Numbered from the stretch's first letter, positions 22,315 through 31,607 are shown. The stretch: 64,000 bases of DNA from Bacillus sp. USDA818B3_A (GCF_009928415.1 NZ_JAABNN010000014.1:59357-123356), one strand, 5' to 3'. Notes: generated by a model from the sequence alone, not told the origin. Translations and numbers: made by a program.

Positions 22315-23037
22315 ATGAAAAAAAAATATTGGTTATGGATAATCCTCGGTGCTCTTTTGTGTATCACAATCCTTGTTTGTGTGCAGCAATTGACTAGCTC
22401 CCTCTCAACACCAGGTCCTCTCACTTCTAAAGCAGCAAAGGAACTTGTCCAAAACAGATACCAAGGCACAGTTACCCAAATTCAATTATCAAATGATCGA
22501 TATATCATCAAAATGAAAAAAGATAACAGCATGTATAATATAAAGCTGGATGCCAACACAGGTGAAATCCTATCCATGTCAAACTCAGAAAACTCGGGTC
22601 AAACATCAGCCCAAGAAGTCACTGAATCTGAAGTTAAAAGAATCATCAGCGAAAAAACAAAAGGAACCATCTTATCCATCGCCAAAGTGACCGAAAACGG
22701 AAAACAAATCTACAAAGTCATCGTCAAAGAATCCAACATACAAACACTGTATACAGTAGATGCGGTGACAGGCACCATTCTTACTATTTCGACTAATGAA
22801 AGGGTGGAAACTGCTAAGAAATTGACGGAAGCGGAAGCCTCGCAGCTTGCATTAAAGCAGGTGAGTGGCTTGGTGGATGAGGTTCTCTTTGAAACTGGAG
22901 ATGGTCAAAGCTATTATCTGGTTAAGATAAAGACAAAAGATGAAACAGAAGCTACGGTTCAGGTTCATGCGATTTCGGGTAAGATTATGTCCATTTCCTG
23001 GGACAAGGATTCCAATCATGATTCTAATGATGATTAA
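22315..23037 (+). CDS. PepSY-domain membrane-anchored protein (YkoI-like)
   Basis: A 240-residue exported protein with an N-terminal membrane anchor and two or three PepSY units (pattern: helix, IYKVIV, YTVDAVTGTIL; then YYLVKI, VHAISGKIMSI). PepSY domains are thought to act as protease inhibitors or chaperones at the cell surface. The start is set by AAGGTG 7 bases before the ATG at 22315, not the ATG at 22282. It ends in a short Asp/Asn/His-rich tail that resembles the repeats of the next protein. Confidence 0.85.
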   Translation: MKKKYWLWIILGALLCITILVCVQQLTSSLSTPGPLTSKAAKELVQNRYQGTVTQIQLSNDRYIIKMKKDNSMYNIKLDANTGEILSMSNSENSGQTSAQEVTESEVKRIISEKTKGTILSIAKVTENGKQIYKVIVKESNIQTLYTVDAVTGTILTISTNERVETAKKLTEAEASQLALKQVSGLVDEVLFETGDGQSYYLVKIKTKDETEATVQVHAISGKIMSISWDKDSNHDSNDD

Positions 23038-23147
23038 AGTCAATAAAACAGTCATTCTCAGCATTTTTTAATGTCTCTCTTCAGTTTGTTCTCATTTTTT
23101 GTGGATATTCTGTAAATGTAGAACAACAACAAAGGGAGGATAAAGAA

Positions 23148-23516
23148 ATGAAAAAGAAACTTTTAATTGGATCCTTATCGGCTTTTCTAGTTTTAGGCGG
23201 TGCAGTTGCTGCAACAGCGGCGAGAGATGGAGGTATTAAATCTGAACATGGAACCAGCAGCTCTCAATGGAAGATCCTCAATCACGACAAACAAGATGAC
23301 AGTAACACTAGTAATAACAGCTATAGTGATGATGGCGTGAAACATGATCAATTTGATGACAGCAATAACCGGATCAATGACTCAAAACATAGTGGATTGG
23401 ACGATGGTCCCAACCATGATATAAACGATGACAGCAATAACCGAACTGACGACGGAAAAAGTAAAGGAAGCGACGATGGCCCGAACCACGATATAAACGA
23501 TGACAGTAAAAACTAA
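23148..23516 (+). CDS. Secreted Asp/Asn-rich repeat protein
   Basis: A 122-residue exported protein: a signal peptide (about 1-25, ending AATAA) then a very hydrophilic, acidic chain. A unit DDGPNHDINDDS occurs twice, at about 83-94 and 108-119, with looser copies before. The Asp/His/Asn pattern suggests metal (perhaps calcium) binding, and the preceding PepSY protein ends in a similar tail. I do not recognise a named family. AAAGGGAGG precedes the ATG. Position suggests it belongs to the regulon of the upstream two-component system. Confidence 0.75.
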   Translation: MKKKLLIGSLSAFLVLGGAVAATAARDGGIKSEHGTSSSQWKILNHDKQDDSNTSNNSYSDDGVKHDQFDDSNNRINDSKHSGLDDGPNHDINDDSNNRTDDGKSKGSDDGPNHDINDDSKN

Positions 23517-23547
23517 TAAACAACACTACTATATCTTAAGCAATTAG

Positions 23548-23588
23548 AGGAACATGCCTCACATGGGTATCATGTGAGGCATGTTCCT
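23548..23588. other. 18-bp perfect stem-loop without a T-tract
   Basis: AGGAACATGCCTCACATG (23548-23565) pairs perfectly with 23571-23588 around GGTAT. No T-run follows on either strand within ten bases. Possible mRNA-end stabiliser or protein site. Confidence 0.65.
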
Positions 23589-23687
23589 ATTATGAAAAAA
23601 CAAGCAATTTTGGATGTTAAATATTAACATTCTATTTATATATTTATAGACAATTGGTATACTATCTTTATAGTTTCGAGTGAAAGA

Positions 23688-24749
23688 GTGGTTTATTTGA
23701 TTTTAGACATTAATTCCAAACCGATAGATTTTCACCAATTGATTGAACACTCCTTTAATTCCATTCTGATTGTTGAGACATCTGGTCAAATCGTCTATTG
23801 TAATAAAGCTTGTTTTGACTTACTAAAATTAACAAAATCAGCAGATATCATTCATCAGGATATTCGCCAATTCCTTCCTCCTGATTTTCAGAAAATCTGT
23901 ATGGAACTTTTAACAAATATCCATGATAATCAAAAAACAATTAAAGCGGAAGTAAAGATGCTGGGGAACGATGGAGAAATCATTGATATTGACTCCTTGG
24001 TTGCACCTTTTCATTTGGAAAACCAAATATATGTTCAAATTATTATGCAAAACATAACCGATCGTAAAAAAACTGAGAAAGAATTAAATGATCGAGAAAA
24101 ATTGGCTTCCCTTGGCCAAATAGCGGCAGGTATCGCTCATGAAGTTAAAAACCCCCTAACCGCAGTTAAAGGTTTCTTACAACTAATCAAAGAATCTGAT
24201 ACAAATCCTTATCTAGATATAATGGAAGATGAGTTAAACAAAGCCTTATCTACTTTAGAGAATTTACTGCATGTTTCTAAACCAGATTTATTAAATGAAC
24301 CATTAGTGACCATTGACTTATGCAAAGAATTGTCCTCATTAATAAATCTATTTCAAGATAAACTATATAACATTGAACTCAAAGTGCATTTAATTTATTC
24401 GGAGCATAAGATGATCGGCAAAAGGAACTTACTCCAGAAAGCATTTTTTAATCTGATTAAGAATGCGATTGAGGCTCTTGAAGAAGGTAAAGGAACCATT
24501 ACGATCGAACATTACTATGAAGATGAATCGATTCATATCGTCATCAGTGATTCAGGCGTAGGTATACCGCAAGAAAAAATTAAAATGTTAGGAACGCCTT
24601 TCTTTACGAGTAAACCGGAAGGAACTGGCCTTGGACTAACACAAGTAGTTACAACCATTCATGAACATGATGGAAAAATATCTTTTCAAAGTGAAGTTGA
24701 CAAAGGAACGACCATTTCTATCCAACTTCCAGTCAGAAGAAATATATAA
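23688..24749 (+). CDS. PAS-domain sensor histidine kinase (soluble)
   Basis: A 353-residue cytoplasmic kinase: one PAS domain (about 18-125, NSILIVETSGQIVYCN), HisKA with His151 in GIAHEVKNPLTAVKGF, and HATPase with NLIKNAIEAL, DSGVGIP and GTGLGL. The GIAHEVKNPLTAVKGFLQ motif is typical of the Bacillus sporulation-kinase group (KinC/KinE and relatives), so input to the Spo0A phosphorelay is plausible. No partner regulator is adjacent. The start (GTG 23688 or TTG 23697) is uncertain. Confidence 0.85.
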   Translation: MVYLILDINSKPIDFHQLIEHSFNSILIVETSGQIVYCNKACFDLLKLTKSADIIHQDIRQFLPPDFQKICMELLTNIHDNQKTIKAEVKMLGNDGEIIDIDSLVAPFHLENQIYVQIIMQNITDRKKTEKELNDREKLASLGQIAAGIAHEVKNPLTAVKGFLQLIKESDTNPYLDIMEDELNKALSTLENLLHVSKPDLLNEPLVTIDLCKELSSLINLFQDKLYNIELKVHLIYSEHKMIGKRNLLQKAFFNLIKNAIEALEEGKGTITIEHYYEDESIHIVISDSGVGIPQEKIKMLGTPFFTSKPEGTGLGLTQVVTTIHEHDGKISFQSEVDKGTTISIQLPVRRNI

Positions 24750-24756
24750 CTAGTAG

Positions 24757-24807
24757 AAAAAAGACAACAAAAGCAGAGGCAAAAACCCCTGCTTTTGTTG
24801 TCTTTTT
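24757..24807. terminator. Strong bidirectional terminator
   Basis: A-tract, GACAACAAAAGCAG, loop, CTGCTTTTGTTGTC, T-tract; between the convergent kinase and leuA genes. Confidence 0.92.
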
Positions 24808-24823
24808 GTGTTATTTTAACGAC

Positions 24824-26527
24824 TTATTTTTTTAAAAGAGAAAAACCTTCACCAATGGCTGGATTCACGCTGGTTATCAGCTTGTTAACTGCACTAAACA
24901 AAGCTTTTACCGAAGAGGTCATAATATCCGCATCAATTCCACAGCCCCAATAAACCGAACCATCTACCGCTGCAAAACCTACATAAGAAACAGCATTTGC
25001 TTCCGAACCTATTTCTAAGGCATGTTCCTTATAAACTAAATTTTTAAAATGAATACCCAAGATCGCCTGAAGTCCGTTGCTAATCGCATCAAGTCTTCCA
25101 TTCCCTGCACCAGTAAACTCGTGAACCTCGTTATTAATTTTAATGGCTACATTCGTTTCATACCGGTTATTTTGAGTATATTGGTAATTGATAAATTCAA
25201 CAGGGCTGGAAATATTCACATATTCTTGGATGAATATGTCATAGATTTCACTTGGCATAAGCTCCTTGTGCATCCGGTCGGAAACATCTTTCACACTGTA
25301 TCCAAAGCTCTCACGCATCTCGATAGGCAGATCAAGTCCATAATTCTGCATAAGCACATATCCGATGCCGCCCTTTCCAGACTGGCTATTAATCCGGATA
25401 ATATCTCCTTCATACTGTCTCCCGATATCTTTTGGATCGATCAATAGATATGGTACACTCCAATACTCATTCTCTCTTTCCTCGCGCCACTTCATTCCCT
25501 TGGCAATGGCATCCTGATGGGATCCTGAGAAGGCAGTGAAGACCAGTTCGCCGCCATACGGGTGTCTTTCATGAACCTTCATTCTTGTCAATTTCTCATA
25601 CTTGGCAAGGATATGATAGATATTTTCAAAATTAAGATTTGGATTCACTCCGTGTGAGTACATATTTAAGGCTAGGGTGACGATGTCTACGTTTCCTGTC
25701 CGCTCACCATTTCCAAACAGTGTTCCTTCGACCCTCTGCGCTCCTGCAAGCATACCCAGCTCCGCATCGGCTACCCCTGTTCCCCTGTCATTGTGCGGAT
25801 GGAGGGAAAGAATCACATGGTCCCGGTAGTTTAGATGATCACTCATATATTCAATCTGACTCGCATAAACATGCGGCATGGACATGGAAACTGTTGCTGG
25901 AAGATTGATAATTACCTTGCTGTCAGCATCAGGCTGCCATACATCCAATACCCGGTTACAGATTTCAAGCGCAAACTCCATTTCTGTCCCAGTGAAGCTT
26001 TCTGGCGAGTACTGAAACCGGAAATTCCCCTCCGTTTCAGCAGCGTATTTTTTAACCAATTCCGCACCCGTTACAGCGATATCAATAATCTCTTCCTCCG
26101 TCTTTTTGAAAACCTGCTCACGCTGAGGAACCGATGTTGAATTGTAAAGGTGTACCACAGCTTTCTTTGCGCCTTGAAGCGATTCAAACGTTTTTTTGAT
26201 GATATGTTCTCTTGACTGAGTCAACACTTGAATCGTCACATCATCGGGGATTAAATCTTGTTCAATCAACGTACGAAGGAAAGTATACTCGGTTTCAGAG
26301 GCAGCAGGAAAACCAACCTCTATTTCTTTGAATCCAACTTCTAAAAGCAGTTGAAAATATTCCAGCTTCTCCTCTAGACTCATAGGCACAATCAAGGCCT
26401 GATTTCCATCTCGAAGATCCACACTGCACCATGTTGGGGCTTCTTCGATGTATTCCTTTTCTGTCCATTTTAAGCTTTTGACTGGAGGCATAAAATAACC
26501 TCTGGAATATTTTTCAACGTTTCTCAT
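24824..26527 (-). CDS. leuA: 2-isopropylmalate synthase, long form (LeuA type 2)
   Basis: A 567-residue enzyme condensing acetyl-CoA with 2-oxoisovalerate, first committed step of leucine synthesis. The catalytic barrel has DLRDGNQAL near the N terminus and the metal-binding HPHNDRGTG; the C-terminal part carries the leucine-sensing domain. Length and PTWCSVDLRDGNQ match the long, actinobacterial-style LeuA2 class rather than the about 510-residue B. subtilis enzyme. The ATG at 26527 follows AGGTGG. No other leu or ilv gene adjoins; control is by its own Leu T-box. Confidence 0.92.
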   Translation of the reverse strand: MRNVEKYSRGYFMPPVKSLKWTEKEYIEEAPTWCSVDLRDGNQALIVPMSLEEKLEYFQLLLEVGFKEIEVGFPAASETEYTFLRTLIEQDLIPDDVTIQVLTQSREHIIKKTFESLQGAKKAVVHLYNSTSVPQREQVFKKTEEEIIDIAVTGAELVKKYAAETEGNFRFQYSPESFTGTEMEFALEICNRVLDVWQPDADSKVIINLPATVSMSMPHVYASQIEYMSDHLNYRDHVILSLHPHNDRGTGVADAELGMLAGAQRVEGTLFGNGERTGNVDIVTLALNMYSHGVNPNLNFENIYHILAKYEKLTRMKVHERHPYGGELVFTAFSGSHQDAIAKGMKWREERENEYWSVPYLLIDPKDIGRQYEGDIIRINSQSGKGGIGYVLMQNYGLDLPIEMRESFGYSVKDVSDRMHKELMPSEIYDIFIQEYVNISSPVEFINYQYTQNNRYETNVAIKINNEVHEFTGAGNGRLDAISNGLQAILGIHFKNLVYKEHALEIGSEANAVSYVGFAAVDGSVYWGCGIDADIMTSSVKALFSAVNKLITSVNPAIGEGFSLLKK

Positions 26528-26572
26528 TTTTATAGACCACCTTTTATAAATTGTCATTCGATTTAAAATTAA

Positions 26573-26830
26573 AAATAAAAAAGCCTATCATCTCATAAGA
26601 GACGACAGGCTTTGCCTACGTGGTACCACTCTTCTTGATTCGTATCACAACCAAACGAATCCGCTTTATGATCTGATTACGAGATCAACCGTTAAGACCT
26701 ACCTATCGGCCTTACCACTCCTGGGTGAGTTGGGGGAGTTATTGACTGTCTTTCACCAACCGACAGCTCTCTAAAACAATAAGGGTCCCTTAATACTCCC
26801 AATCATTGTGTTTATTTTTAAAATTTTCTT
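26573..26830 (-). promoter_or_regulatory. T-box leader of leuA, specifier CUC (Leu)
   Basis: On the minus strand the leader carries the Stem I start AGAGAGCTGTCGGTTGGTG, a specifier region with CUC at 26727-26729 (in CCAACTCACC), the T-box GTGGTACCACG (around 26619-26629) and a terminator whose arms AAGCCT/AGGCTT lie at 26581-26612 with a T-run after. Uncharged tRNA-Leu should bind and allow read-through, so leuA is induced by leucine starvation. Confidence 0.93.
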
Positions 26831-26831
26831 T

Positions 26832-26860
26832 ATTTTAATATTCTTTTGATTATCAGTCAA
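26832..26860 (-). promoter_or_regulatory. leuA promoter
   Basis: TTGACT (26855-26860), 17 bases, TAAAAT (26832-26837), read leftwards into the T-box. Confidence 0.82.
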
Positions 26861-26950
26861 CCCGTTTCATCAAATTGAATAAGCAATATTCAAATTTTTT
26901 TGTATAATAGTGATAGTACTACCTTTTCTTTTACATTAGGAGGTGTTTTT

Positions 26951-28063
26951 TTGAAAAAGAAGAAACTAAAGAGCGGAAAGAAAACCTCATTAGGATTATT
27001 AGGTACAATAGCTGCCATTTTATTAGGAAAATTAAAATACCTCTTAGTCATTTTTAAGGTACTTAAACTGCAAACCTTATTGAGTTTGTTTATTTCCCTT
27101 GGATCCTATGCTTTGTTTTTTGGCTGGAAGTTTGCTTTAGCTCTAGTCTATTTATTATTTGTTCACGAAATGGGCCATGCCTATGCAGCTAAACGGATTA
27201 AACTTCCAGTCAGCCCGGCTATTTTTATCCCTTTTATGGGTGCCGTTATTGGAATGAAGGAAATGCCGAAAAGTGCCAAGGAAGAGGGATATGTGGCGTA
27301 TATGGGCCCTTTATTTGGGTTGTTATCCTTTTTACCTGCCATTCCATTGTATTGGTATACTCATGAACCATTTTGGGCTCTCTTAATAATATTGGGCGGG
27401 ATGATCAATCTATTTAATTTAGTGCCGATCACACCGTTAGATGGCGGGAGGATTGCAGCTGGGATAAGCACTAAACTTTGGGGCTTAGGGATTATCTTAT
27501 TGTTGGCTTATTCAGTCATAAATCTTAGTTTACTAGGGTTCCTAATTGTTATTTTGGGTTCAAGAGAATGGTATAAATTATATAAAAAACAGAAAAGTTT
27601 ACATAATGATAAGCTGGAAATCCAAGAACTCGAACAGGCTCTACTACGATTAAAACAAGAATCTCATGATTTGGACCTGATTGATCAAACGACAAGAAAC
27701 GTAAAATCGAAAATATCCAACCAAGAGATCATTAACCTATTGAATCGATTAAGTACGGTCATTGGAAAAATGAAAAAGGATCTCTATCTCCAACAATTAT
27801 CAGGCACCTATTCAATTAGCGAAGAAGATAGCTATGATCATCAACATTTAATTAAACCGATTCTTGATGATTTTGAAAATAAATTAGCAGAATATAAATT
27901 AGAGGTTAAGACGACGGAAACCTATTATAAAACTGATAAAAAAACGAAAGTACAATTATTCTTAATTTATATTGGATTAGTCCTTGCACTCTCATTTAGT
28001 TATTATTATGGAAATGAAATACTGTTGAACCATCCAGAAATACAGAAAGCAATGAGTAGATAA
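26951..28063 (+). CDS. M50 (site-2 protease) family membrane metalloprotease
   Basis: A 370-residue intramembrane zinc protease-like protein. HEMGH gives zinc ligands His72 and His76 with catalytic Glu73; the third ligand Asp164 sits in NLVPITPLDGG. About six membrane segments, then a cytoplasmic helical region (about 215-330) and one last membrane helix, an unusual extension. The start is TTG, behind AGGAGG; the frame is open 17 codons further up but without a binding site. Substrate unknown; RseP/SpoIVFB-type signalling proteases are the nearest characterised relatives. Confidence 0.83.
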   Translation: MKKKKLKSGKKTSLGLLGTIAAILLGKLKYLLVIFKVLKLQTLLSLFISLGSYALFFGWKFALALVYLLFVHEMGHAYAAKRIKLPVSPAIFIPFMGAVIGMKEMPKSAKEEGYVAYMGPLFGLLSFLPAIPLYWYTHEPFWALLIILGGMINLFNLVPITPLDGGRIAAGISTKLWGLGIILLLAYSVINLSLLGFLIVILGSREWYKLYKKQKSLHNDKLEIQELEQALLRLKQESHDLDLIDQTTRNVKSKISNQEIINLLNRLSTVIGKMKKDLYLQQLSGTYSISEEDSYDHQHLIKPILDDFENKLAEYKLEVKTTETYYKTDKKTKVQLFLIYIGLVLALSFSYYYGNEILLNHPEIQKAMSR

Positions 28064-28079
28064 TCATCTATCAAAAAAG

Positions 28080-28114
28080 ATTAAAGCCAATGGTTGGACA
28101 CCATTGGCTTTAAT
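28080..28114. terminator. Bidirectional terminator
   Basis: ATTAAAGCCAATGGT and its exact inverse complement around a 5-base loop, between convergent genes. Confidence 0.88.
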
Positions 28115-28130
28115 AATTACCTTATTATAA

Positions 28131-29294
28131 TTAAAGTGTTTCCGATTCTTCTAACCGGAAACCTTCCACGACTACATCTTCATCGATTTCGAGCAGCAGG
28201 CACCGTTTCCCTTGGAATGTAATGTATTTTACGTATTTAAGATCTTTCGGGTCAATCGTAACATTGGCTACCTTCGTTTCAATCTTAATCGTTTTCGGGA
28301 CTAAACTGCTGGCCTTGAATTCGTGTTTTTCATCATCTACGATGGCCTTAAGAGCATGTTCCACTTTGGCCGTCTCCACATTTTCCACACCGCTTACCGT
28401 TAAGATTCGTTCGATATCCTTTGAGTCCAATGTAGGGATTTCACTTTCTTCATTCTCGAGATTTTCTTGAACCAGCTTATCGATTTCCTCATACACGTTG
28501 GAGATCACCCGGGAATCCACTTGATCCCCTATCACTTCTTTTAAGATAAAGTCGAAGCAGTCCTTATCTTCTTGCGCAGTGATAATCTCTTCACAGTTGA
28601 GTACTTCCTCCATAAATTTAAAATCGGGTTGATTTGCTTTCCCTGTATAGTAAAGGATACGGTTTACATCTGCTGCATTGTCATTTAAAGCAGGGAAAAG
28701 GAATCCTGTTAATGGAGAATCTAAATTAATAATCGGATCAAAGACGTTGTAGGATTTATACTCCTTCTCAATATAATCAAACATCAAGGCTTTTTTTGGC
28801 ACATCCGTTTTATTGAGACTGCAAAGAATAAACGCGTTAGAATAGACCTGATCATCCCCTCCTTCTTCAGATTCCGCATTACGTTTTCTGGTTGGTTTGC
28901 GATATTCTCCCCGGATAAACGTCACCACGGTATCAAATTCATAAACCGTGGCAGCAAACATTTTCACAACGATTTCAAGCATGTATTCTTTCCAATCTTC
29001 CGTTGTCTCTTGTTGTAATCCTTCGAAAAGGAACATTTGGGTACTGTCTTCTACATCCCGGATAAATTTCAGCTCAAACAGTTTAGCATCAAGTTGACCT
29101 GTCAGCACTTTTTTAAAGTTGGCTAAAAACAATTCTTGTGCTTCTTGTTCCAGCATTTGAAACGGCTGACTGACTTGATGATAAATCTCACCTGACTCTT
29201 TTTGTACATAAACGTTAAATATCTCTAGGATTTGCAGGTTGTAGTTATCTAGCTTAAATTGTTTTCGAATATTAGCGATATCTTTTTTATTCAT
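28131..29294 (-). CDS. DUF4317 family protein
   Basis: A 387-residue soluble protein starting MNKKDIANIRKQFK, which matches DUF4317 as I know it. Rich in Glu and Lys, with no membrane segments or catalytic motif that I can recognise. Members are widespread in Firmicutes and uncharacterised. Monocistronic, with its own terminator at 28080-28114. Confidence 0.75.
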   Translation of the reverse strand: MNKKDIANIRKQFKLDNYNLQILEIFNVYVQKESGEIYHQVSQPFQMLEQEAQELFLANFKKVLTGQLDAKLFELKFIRDVEDSTQMFLFEGLQQETTEDWKEYMLEIVVKMFAATVYEFDTVVTFIRGEYRKPTRKRNAESEEGGDDQVYSNAFILCSLNKTDVPKKALMFDYIEKEYKSYNVFDPIINLDSPLTGFLFPALNDNAADVNRILYYTGKANQPDFKFMEEVLNCEEIITAQEDKDCFDFILKEVIGDQVDSRVISNVYEEIDKLVQENLENEESEIPTLDSKDIERILTVSGVENVETAKVEHALKAIVDDEKHEFKASSLVPKTIKIETKVANVTIDPKDLKYVKYITFQGKRCLLLEIDEDVVVEGFRLEESETL

Positions 29295-29418
29295 TCATTT
29301 CAACTCCCATCCCTGATTATACCTTTCAGACAAAAAAATAGTAATACTAGACAGCCCAGATTTTTTTCAGCATGATTAAAACTAATGGGTACATTTTATA
29401 GCAGGGTCCCAGCAATAA

Positions 29419-29452
29419 AAAACCCCCCTTCTCGAAACAAGAGTGGGGGCTT
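29419..29452 (-). terminator. Terminator of the 29482 gene
   Basis: CCCCC arm, inner CTC/GAG pairing, GGGGG arm and T-run on the minus strand. Confidence 0.8.
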
Positions 29453-29481
29453 GGATAATTTTTAATTTTCTGATTAGGCCA

Positions 29482-29967
29482 TCAATAGTAGCTATATCTC
29501 TTCATTTTCTCAATCAAGTACTGAAATCCATATAATAAATAGGCTTTATAGTGTAAATAAATAAAAAATTGTATATGATTGATCCGGCCTAGACCGATAA
29601 TTTTTAATTTATTAAGGACATCAATGAACAGAAAAGCAAAAAGTCCATCAAAAATCACATTAAGCAAGGCGAACTTTTTAAAGTTTCCAAATGAAAACTT
29701 AAGAAACCACATTGAAAGCGGCATATAGGGACCCACACTAAAAGGAAGTTCATCCCTCATAAAGGATCTTCGCTTATCGTAAAACTTCCACCACTTTCTC
29801 TTATGTCCATATAAATGATTAATGATTTCAAAAATAACAATAAAAACGCCCGCCAAGGAATACCGTTTAAAACTGCGCTTTCCGATAAATAACAAGGTTA
29901 GCCATGGAAGGATTATGATTGAAAGATTGAAAACAAAGTGCCTTTTTGTCACTCCTTTTGCCGCCAT
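29482..29967 (-). CDS. Multi-pass membrane protein, function unknown (CBO0543-like)
   Basis: A 161-residue hydrophobic protein with about four membrane segments and aromatic-rich loops (WWKFYDKR, GPYMPLSMWFLK, AYLLYGFQYLIEK). The pattern resembles the CBO0543 group of Bacillus and Clostridium membrane proteins, recalled without a search. The start is the ATG at 29967, preceded by GAGGTG; a TTG at 29988 has no site. Nothing indicates a function. Confidence 0.6.
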   Translation of the reverse strand: MAAKGVTKRHFVFNLSIIILPWLTLLFIGKRSFKRYSLAGVFIVIFEIINHLYGHKRKWWKFYDKRRSFMRDELPFSVGPYMPLSMWFLKFSFGNFKKFALLNVIFDGLFAFLFIDVLNKLKIIGLGRINHIQFFIYLHYKAYLLYGFQYLIEKMKRYSYY

Positions 29968-30050
29968 AAACGATTTCACCTCAGCCAATTTTTCTATGCC
30001 TTTTTAAGGTGTCCCAAATTTGTAAAAATAAACCACCAATAATAAGTGGT

Positions 30051-30728
30051 TCACTTCCCTTCATTCCCAGTACTGGCTGCCTGGATTTGATCTGATTCGT
30101 ATACATGGCTGCCCTGCATACCATTTTGTGCTGCTTGAAGCATTGACTTTGCCACAGTTCTCGCATGAACAGGTTTATACTTCCGCAATGGTCCAGTAAA
30201 TAGTGGAGAAACCAAACCAGAAACAACTGTTGAAACCCGCTCCCCCAATCGAAACTCCTCTCGGTTCCCAAGCAAAAGAGATGGACGAAAAAAGTGCAGG
30301 GCCGGAAGTTTTAATTCCAAGAGCCCCTCTTCTACTTCTCCCTTTACACGGATGTAAAACGTGCGTGATTTTGGATTTGCCCCCATCGAAGTGACAATTA
30401 AGAATTGCTTTGCTCCCTGTGCTTTTGCCAATCGGCCTAGTGCCAGCGGATAAGAATAGTCTACCTTGCGAAAAGCCTCCTGGCTTCCTGCTTTTTTAAT
30501 GGTTGTGCCAAGGGTGCAATACACATCTGCCCCACTCAGGTCCACATGAGACTGCTCCAATTGATCAAACTCTATGATCTCCTCATGAAACTTTGGATGA
30601 GAAATACCTGTTGAACGCCGTACAAGAAGTGTGACAGAAGTATATCGCGGCTCTGTCAGCAGCAGCTGTACGAGCTCCTTACCTATCAATCCGGTTGCCC
30701 CTGCAACAACCGCTTTTTGATTTACCAT
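30051..30728 (-). CDS. NAD(P)-binding Rossmann-fold protein (NmrA/HTATIP2-like)
   Basis: A 225-residue short atypical dehydrogenase. The N terminus has the dinucleotide loop GATGLIG (8-14), followed by LVRR at the 2'-phosphate position favouring NADP; later FLIVTSMGA and FFRPSLLLG are typical of the HTATIP2/YbjT-type oxidoreductase group. The start is set by AGGAGG before the ATG at 30728. Substrate unknown. It follows the RMD1-like gene by 33 bases and may share its transcript. Confidence 0.82.
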   Translation of the reverse strand: MVNQKAVVAGATGLIGKELVQLLLTEPRYTSVTLLVRRSTGISHPKFHEEIIEFDQLEQSHVDLSGADVYCTLGTTIKKAGSQEAFRKVDYSYPLALGRLAKAQGAKQFLIVTSMGANPKSRTFYIRVKGEVEEGLLELKLPALHFFRPSLLLGNREEFRLGERVSTVVSGLVSPLFTGPLRKYKPVHARTVAKSMLQAAQNGMQGSHVYESDQIQAASTGNEGK

Positions 30729-30761
30729 TCCAAAAACCTCCTGTACATTTAGATACCTCAA

Positions 30762-31607
30762 TCAGGTTCCAGGAATCCATCCTGCAATTTCTAAAATAGT
30801 AATGACAATTTCAATCACAATGAGAATAACCACAATCCACTCGACAAACAGACCTCGTATCGAGTGGCTGATGGTAGAAAAACCATCGATGATGTTATAT
30901 AAAATTTCCGTTTTACTTTTTAAAATCTTATGACGGTCGCTCAATTCAAAGAAATCCATCATTTTGTCGTAAAATTCGCTGGCATTACTGCTTGTCCACG
31001 TGATATCAGGCTTATCCAGTATCATAATATAGGCTAGCGTATTATAGTCATGTCGCAATATTTTTGCGGTTGTTCTAGCCAGTTCTTTATTGCCGATTCT
31101 CAGTTTCCCTCGTTCCAGACGATCAATCATCGTTTCCAGCCGATCGTGAATAACCCCTAATTGTTCTTCCGTTTTCTCAAGGGCTACAGATTTTGCGAGA
31201 ACGGTGGAAATTAACTCAGGATAGAAGGACTCATACTCAGGTACAATGACATATTCGTCAGTCAACTCAAGGCTCTCAGTCGTCTCACTTATGTGAAGGC
31301 TATAGTCATCCGTATATCGGAAAATGTTTCTGAGATCCATGTCAGGTTCGAAGGTCCGCAGGTAATTTAAAAATATCTTTATTTCTTCTTCATTCGAATG
31401 ATTAATAAAGACAACACTTCCAAACGAAAACACCAGCACACTTTTGGAGTCATCCACTTTTTTACCAAGAATGGATTGAAGGATCGTGCCTTTCAGCCTC
31501 AAAGGCTCTTCCCATGTGAATTTTTTAGGTATTCCACATTGTAAAGCGATTTTGTTTAAATCAATTTCATTCGTGATAGCAATTGCTTTAAATGAAATAT
31601 CCACCAT
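30762..31607 (-). CDS. RMD1/YagE family (DUF155) membrane protein
   Basis: A 281-residue protein of the RMD1 (DUF155) family, which includes the eukaryotic mitochondrial RMND1. The family core is clear: VLVFSFGSVVFINHS, then VLAKSVALEKTEEQL and a C-terminal membrane anchor (WIVVILIVIEIVITILEI). The ATG at 31607 with GAGTG upstream is preferred; the frame extends 29 codons further without a site. Biochemical role in bacteria unknown. Confidence 0.82.
   Translation of the reverse strand: MVDISFKAIAITNEIDLNKIALQCGIPKKFTWEEPLRLKGTILQSILGKKVDDSKSVLVFSFGSVVFINHSNEEEIKIFLNYLRTFEPDMDLRNIFRYTDDYSLHISETTESLELTDEYVIVPEYESFYPELISTVLAKSVALEKTEEQLGVIHDRLETMIDRLERGKLRIGNKELARTTAKILRHDYNTLAYIMILDKPDITWTSSNASEFYDKMMDFFELSDRHKILKSKTEILYNIIDGFSTISHSIRGLFVEWIVVILIVIEIVITILEIAGWIPGT

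Noticed and set aside
25049..25447. 132-codon + strand ORF inside leuA
   Set aside because: Antisense to a clearly conserved enzyme, with unlikely composition and no ribosome site.
29981..30271. 96-codon minus-strand ORF overlapping the Rossmann-fold gene in another frame
   Set aside because: Lies largely within the real gene and has no family resemblance or initiation signal.
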